In this document: positions 58,174-64,000 of the stretch, piece by piece
Numbering within the stretch: position 1 is the stretch's first letter
How the letters are laid out: every line of letters starts with the position of its first letter
DNA from: Acanthopleura granulata
Lineage: Eukaryota > Mollusca > Polyplacophora > Chitonida > Chitonidae
Direction: 5' to 3'
Length of the DNA: 64,000 nucleotides
Assembly (NCBI GenBank): GCA_016165875.1
Contig: JABBOT010000004.1
Coordinates: 13,269,672 to 13,333,671, forward strand
Translations under genes and position numbers: made by a program
Notes under the pieces: model-generated
The model's input: the letters and a program-made list of their open reading frames with translations, nothing else
Databases searched by the model: none
What the model was told of the DNA's origin: nothing

Positions 58174-59589
58174 GTTTGCATCTTCATTCCAGTGCATGGC
58201 TTTCATCAACAGGTAAATTATTATGTGTGCATAACTCTATAGGTACCCAGGCATATATAATGTGGTACATGTACATGGTATAGGGTCAACATTCGTGTAG
58301 TGGTAAACCATCGATATCACAACATACGCCTAATGTAGGCCTACATGTGGTTCGGCAAATGTATATATACACGTTTAGATATATTGTATGAGGGTAGAAA
58401 CTACAGGCAGATATGTAAGGTACTAACCTTCAGCTTGGAGCTCTACCGTTCAAGCATAAAGCGATTAATAATACTAAGGCAAACAAAACGTATATAGTGC
58501 TAACAAATAGAGCACTTTTCTGTTATAAACAACGTGTAAATTTTATGCTTCAAAAACAGGCTGACAAAAATTTTTATAGATATAAAGGCTTCCTTGGTCG
58601 CGGAACATATATGTAGAGGCGAGATCTATGCGTATGTTTGTAATTTTTATGAATCTCATTAACGTAACAGAGGGCACCCATACATACCCTCTAAACACTG
58701 TACCACTGTTTACCGTTGTTAAGGGCGTAACTGTGAACGGGATTTCCCTTCATGCACGACCGGTCCTGACCTTTGGGCTCGAGTGTTCGAATCCTATTTC
58801 CGCTAACTAGACTCCGGTGTTTCGTTTTGGGTTTGTCAAATATAACCTGCCTCCATAGGGAAGTGCCCAATTGACTTCCTACAACTGGGTACATGCATCA
58901 TAATTACGGGAATGAGCAGCATCTGTTAAGGGGTTACTACTATTCCTACTTAAGATAGACCCGGTGTGTTCGGAACCTTTTTCCTCATAAGTTGGGCCTC
59001 GATCCCTTTCTAAATAGTACCTGTACCACAGGGGATATGGGATAATTTCCAGCAGCAATGAAAGAAGATAAATATATTTATTAACAATAATCCTTGGTAT
59101 GTAATCGTGTTCTTCAAACAATTAATCATACAAGACGATGTAGGACAGTTTTTTTCCTTTTCTCTCTCTTTCTTTCCTTATTTTTTGCTTTTCTTTTTGT
59201 ATTTTTTTTTTTTTTTGGTCGAAAATATTGATTGAACTGAATGCTTCTGTGCGGTGAAATTCGTTTTGCATGTGTAAGCCCAGTACGGGCCTGCGCAGGC
59301 CCACCCCTACATTTTGTCTATATTGCTCAGTCCCCGTTAACAGGAACCAAATTAACAAATAATAAATGAGTAGGCCTATATGGTCGACTTCTTAAAGGAA
59401 GTGGTCAATAATTCATGGGACGTCGTCCAGTGAACGGTTGGTAGGTTGGAGTCTGTAATATTGTTTCATTTTCTTTGTCTACAATATTGTACGGTACGTT
59501 GGAAAGTGTGTATTATGAGGAAGAACTCTTCTGTGATGGAGGTAAATATTTGGCAGCAGTCTCTTCTTGAGGAGTGGAAGGCGTGAACG
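58174..59589. other. Divergent spacer between DPY30-motif gene and POGLUT1
   Basis: This should hold the promoters and 5' UTRs of both genes. I see no coding exon. A CT/T-rich tract lies at 59148-59218. The POGLUT1 5' UTR is probably at the right end. Confidence 0.45.
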
Positions 59590-62500
59590 ATGAAGTTGCT
59601 GAAGGCCTCCCTATGGATGGCCCTAGCCTTCCTCCTGTCACAGAATCAGAAGGGCGTCTCAGAGGAAACATGTGAAGCTGGAACAGATGGCCAGTGTGGC
59701 AGAGAACCCGCGAAGGAGGAAAAAATCAAGTACAAGAAGCAACAAAATTCCCGTGGGTATACGTCTCCATTCCTGAGGTTAAATAAACACTGTCCCAAAT
59801 CGGCAAGGGTCTTGTGTTGACCCAGGACAGTTAGAATCTAACAAGTCCGTACGTTGTCAGCAGGTAAATCAGAGTACGTGTGTTAGGCCTGCAGGTAGAA
59901 TCAGTGTTTACAAATCGGACCAGCCATTAACAAAATTTACTTTTGTGCTCTGTTCGTAGGATGAAGACAGTGTGAAAAATAGATCTATAGTTATCGCATG
60001 GCAGGGATCTTATAATAATACTGGCAAACAGCATTATTTGAAATGTGACATCATATAGAAGCCAGTTTGATTCCGCCCCTGCCCCTCCCCTTCCCCACTG
60101 AGATGGCTAAGTTTACAAATTTCTTTTCCCGTTATGTGTACTTAACTGTATGTTTATTGCCATATAGCTCCATTTTGATTGTTTTTATTTTCACAGCATC
60201 GAAGTGGGAAAAATATTTGTCACTAATTGAGAAAGCTGTGAATAAGTATGAACCATGCGGAGATGGCTGTACTTGTCACCTAGGGTAAGAATTAATTAGC
60301 AAATAATCCTTACATGTGAATAAACTTGTTTTGATATGCATGAATTACCAATTTACATGAATGTGTTCATTTTGGCAGAAAAAATTCATATTTTGAATTG
60401 TTAGCTTCATTATTAAAATATTCTTAAGACATTTCATCATCATTCATATATTGGGTTTGCTTTAGAGTTATAGATGAGGACTTACATCCATGGGAGACAA
60501 CTGAGAAAGGAATTAGTCAAGAGAAGTTTAACATTGCCAAAGAGAGAGGTGTGCATTACCAGATTATCAACCACAAGTTATACAGAGAAGATGAATGCAT
60601 GTTTCCATTCAGGTGCAGTACACTTTTTTTTTTGGCCTTCCCAGTTTGTAATACCCACAGCCTTGGCATTGGCATCAGTGTCCATACAAGAACAGTAAAG
60701 CACATGCAAAATATGGTATCTATAAAGTTACTCACATAGTTTGGGTTTTCCACACATGTAAATTACAGTAAAACAAGGTGGTATGTTTATTTATTTATTT
60801 AATTTTTTGAATGGGGATTTATGTCATACTCTGTAATATTTCTGTTATACAATGGGAGCCAGCGTTATGGTGGTAGGAAACTCCACACAGTCTGCAGGTT
60901 GCCAGAGTTGGACTTGAACTCACAGCGACCACTTTGATGACAGGCTCTTGCCTCATTTGGCAGCACAAGCAAGCTAAGCCCTCAGCCGTGGAGGCCTGTT
61001 TCACACTTGATGCCCTGTGTGCATATCAATTACCATGAATTACCAAGTCCCTGTCTTAGTTTTGTGTGTAGTGGAATTAATGTTTAAGGAAATGATAGGG
61101 CTGTTATCTCAAAGAGTACTGCATGCATTGAGCTCATGTGTTGCACAATTATACAAGGGGCATGTTTGGTTGTTGATGCCGTGTGTGCATATTGATTACC
61201 ATAAATTACAATGTGCATGTGACATCTTAATCTCTTTTGTAATCAAATCAATGTTAAGGGTGGTGTCTCAAGAAACACTGAGTCTGTATATTGAGCTCAG
61301 ATTTTGCATGGGTGTAAAGCACAATATGAGTAGGATCTTCCATCACTGATGCCCTCAGTGTGTGTTAAATTATCTTAAATTACAAAATTTATAACTTTCA
61401 TGTCTTAGAATCCATGTTAAAGTAAATGTTTATGTGCTTTATTTAATTAAGCTGAAGTTTTGGGTTTTATTTGTCCCACTTATGAGTTCTTTGATTGTCT
61501 TGTTACCATTTCTGTTTTTGACGTGTAATTCAGTGTTCTGTTTGCCATTGTTAATACATGTATATGGCTTTGAAGCCCTTGTTTCATAAATACCTTACAT
61601 GTGTATACATGAGTACATTTATTTATTTGTCATCATAATCAAAAATTCTATGTTGGCCAGTTTTGTGGAAACTTTAATGCTAGGAATAAACCACAGACAT
61701 ATGGCAAGTTACCGATAAACTTTCCCATGCGTGAAATACATCATGTTCTCCAGAGCAAAGAAGGGAGTCACTTTGATGCCTTCTTGTTACCTAGGGCCAA
61801 GACCCTTAAAATGATGAAACCAGGGGAATCTTAAAATTTGTTTGCCTGAATTTGATTATTGATTGCCATTAACATCTGTTCTCATTTATCATGTGTTATG
61901 CATTCTTTTGATTTTTTTAACTTTTCAGGTGCAGTGGAGTGGAGCACTTTCTTTTAGAAATTATCAAAAAACTGCCTGACATGGAAATGATAATTAATGT
62001 TCGTGACTGGCCACAATCAGGGAAGTATAACCCACCACTGCCAGTGTTCTCCTTTAGTAAAGATGTAAGCTTAATTTTACTTGAGCTTGTACATGTGTCA
62101 CCATATTACGTAAAATTTAGATTTTCATTTTCTCATTGCTGTTCAGAACTCTTTTTACATTGTTCCTTGTCAAAGTTTCTGACTGCTGCTGATTGGAGGT
62201 TGAAAGAATTGTTCTTTAATTTACTTTTGGGAAATATCCTTTTTATATTCAGACTGTAATGTAAATTTGGAGAAGTGTTTCATTATATTGTGACCACAGT
62301 TATTTCTCACTTGATTTATGGGTATGATTCATCACTTAATATCTGTAATGCTGCAGGTTTTTATAAGCTTTAAAAAGATTTTCTCTCTTCTTTTTCTCAT
62401 AAATTGGCTTTAAGTACCTTTATAGGCAATAATAGGTATTTTGATATCTTTCTTACCTGGGTAATGTTTCTATATCCAGAGGTCTCAGAATTACGACATT

Positions 62501-63840
62501 ATGTACCCAGCTTGGACTTTCTGGGAAGGAGGTCCTGCTGTTGCTCCTATTTATCCCACTGGCCTGGGAAGGTGGGATTTACAAAGAGAAATCATACCCA
62601 AGTGAGAAATTTGTTTTTCATGACTTTCAATATCTTTATAAAACTTTTTTATTGACCTAGGAAATTATCTCTCAGTGTTGGTTTGAATGTTGTGGTACTG
62701 TAAGTGAATAGTCTGTAAGGGTGAAAGAGTCCTGTTTGCAGGTGAAGCCATGACTGTCAGTTAGTCAGTGACATTTCAAAGAATGGAGGTTTACTCTGAG
62801 CATTAGGGATTCATCGATTCCAAACATAAACCTGATCACCATTGTACAAGTGCAAAAATTACTGTAATGTCATGATATTTAAATGATACTTTACAATGAT
62901 CATGTTCTTGCTTTATCTATATCACTATAACTGGGCTGCTCGATTTCATTTTGTAAGAGAAGCTGCCAAATGGCCATGGGAGAAGAAAATAGGGAAAGCC
63001 TTCTTCAGAGGTTCTCGGACAAGTGCTGAAAGGGACCCCCTGATTTTGCTGTCTCGCAGCAATCCAGAGCTAGTTGAGGCAGAATATACAAAGAATCAGG
63101 CATGGAAGTCTGATGCGGTATGGCTTGTTTTTGTATGAAACTAAATTTTCAAAGCACTGTTATTGAAATATTCCTGCTTTAATATATTTGTTTAGCATAT
63201 TCATTTATAACATATTACTTTACTATATATAGTGTTAACAACACTGTCGAATAATAAATTCTGTAATTAAGAATTAGGAAGGAGATTTAAGGAAATTTGT
63301 GCGGGTGTTTGTGTTTGTAGGATACATTGGGAAAACCTGCAGCTAAGGAAATAAAACTGGAGCATCATTGTAAATACAAGTAAGTAAATTGAAATGTGAA
63401 TAACAATATCGTGTTGATAATTTTTTGTAGTATTTCAAGGGCTGCATTTTTCAATAAAAGTCAGCATAAGCCAACTGCTTCAGGTAAAGACTTGATATAT
63501 TGTACACACACTAATATTCAGATCAACTAGGCTTCCTTTTTAAACTTGAGTAAAATTTATGGTGTGTGTGTCAAAGTTTTGCATATTTAGAAGTTGTGTT
63601 TCGAATGAACCTGTCTAATAAAGTTACTTTTACATTTTAATGTATTCATTTCTTCTGCCTTTTTTTTTTCAGATATTTATTTAATTTCCGTGGGGTGGCA
63701 GCCAGCTTCCGCTTCAAGCACCTGTTTTTGTGTAACTCTCTGGTGTTTCAAGTGGGAGAGGATTGGTTGGAGTTTTTCTACCCAGCCATGAAGCCTTGGG
63801 TACATTACATTCCAGTGAGGAAAGATTTGACAGATGTCAG
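59590..63840 (+). CDS. POGLUT1: Protein O-glucosyltransferase 1 (Rumi), exons 1-8, 3' end beyond window
   Basis: This ER-lumen enzyme transfers glucose (or xylose) from a UDP-sugar to Ser in EGF repeats of Notch and other proteins, at CxSxPC sites. Exons are 59590-59752, 60197-60284, 60466-60612, 61929-62064, 62480-62601, 62958-63117, 63321-63379 and 63673-63840. All are in consistent phase and give 347 codons, with roughly 50-70 residues still missing compared with the human protein of 392. A signal peptide occupies about residues 1-24 ([15 protein letters not shown]). Cysteines follow in [13 protein letters not shown]. The CAP10 domain includes [13 protein letters not shown], the catalytic-site INVRDWP (Asp about 159), [52 protein letters not shown] and [18 protein letters not shown]. 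The match to human POGLUT1 is close along the whole length. The C-terminal KDEL-like signal would lie past 64000. The donor of exon 1 (CCC then GTGGGT) is weaker than the others but is the one that keeps frame. Confidence 0.95.
60785..60997 (-). repeat. Diverged SINE in POGLUT1 intron 3
   Basis: TTATTTATTTAATTTTTTGA, CAGCGTTATGGTGGTAGG, CTGCAGGTTGCCAGAG and GAACTCACAGCGACCAC, then AAGCCCTCAGCCGTGGAGGC, follow the family from tail to head in reverse orientation, with internal deletions. Confidence 0.75.
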
Positions 63841-64000
63841 GTAAGATAAATGCCTGTATGGTTGTAGTAATTAAGTCTGAGGAGTTTCAATATTATTGAA
63901 GTAAGTCAAGAAAACCACAAATTCACAGGAAAATATTAAACCTTGTTCAGCAAGAAATCACAACAAAGAAAAATTTGATGTAGTCACCTCACACTGACTC
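63841..64000 (+). other. Start of POGLUT1 intron 8
   Basis: Begins with the donor GTAAGA directly after exon 8 and runs off the window. No further exon is present. Confidence 0.8.

Overview
This is eukaryotic, intron-rich, AT-rich animal DNA. Introns follow GT-AG rules (one probable GC-AG exception), genes lie on both strands, and there are no operons. The recurrent tRNA-headed SINE, whose tail ends in AAATAAATAAATA, together with many intronic minisatellites, suggests a lophotrochozoan, most likely a mollusc. That placement comes from general familiarity with such repeats, not from a database match. Exon models were built by hand from open frames, splice sites and codon phase. The four main multi-exon models keep a consistent phase at every junction.

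Layout, left to right. (1) 1383-2216 (+) is the 3' coding exon of a rolling stone-family membrane protein; its 5' exon was not recognised. (2) 7.03-7.63 kb is a degenerate tandem array of about 145-bp units. (3) 7955-14156 (-) is a complete nine-exon BTB-BACK-Kelch gene of 817 codons, with a long foldback element in intron 3 and CRE-like sites upstream. (4) 15787-16698 (+) is an orphan 303-codon ORF, with a weak possible exon at 18055-18265. (5) 21127-23196 (+) is a single-coding-exon LRR transmembrane receptor with a probable 5' UTR exon ending at 19984. (6) 26139-52877 (-) is a 32-exon gene of 1,979 codons. (7) 56363-58173 (-) is a three-exon, 124-residue DPY30-motif protein. (8) 59590-63840 (+) is the first eight coding exons of POGLUT1 (Rumi), cut by the window end.

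The centrepiece is gene 6. It encodes, in order, a potential N-myristoylation/palmitoylation site (MGCSPS), a threefold internal repeat, a further module, an F-box-associated (FBA) type domain with no visible F-box, a DUF4062 module with the VFVSSTFKDM motif, a NACHT NTPase with intact Walker A and B motifs, and C-terminal TPRs. The DUF4062-NACHT-TPR core resembles nephrocystin-3 and related STAND proteins. The N-terminal part is the unusual portion and is the best candidate here for an under-described sensor or scaffold architecture.

Four tandem arrays sit in introns of gene 6: about 150-bp units, a 38-bp/76-bp higher-order satellite, a 32-bp minisatellite and an array of about 41 bp. Another array of about 31 bp sits in an intron of the DPY30-motif gene. 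At least eleven copies or fragments of one SINE family are scattered through the window, including a tail-to-tail inverted pair at 54.69-55.20 kb. Apart from head-to-head pairs (Kelch gene/orphan ORF and DPY30-motif gene/POGLUT1), nothing in the sequence indicates that the genes share a pathway.
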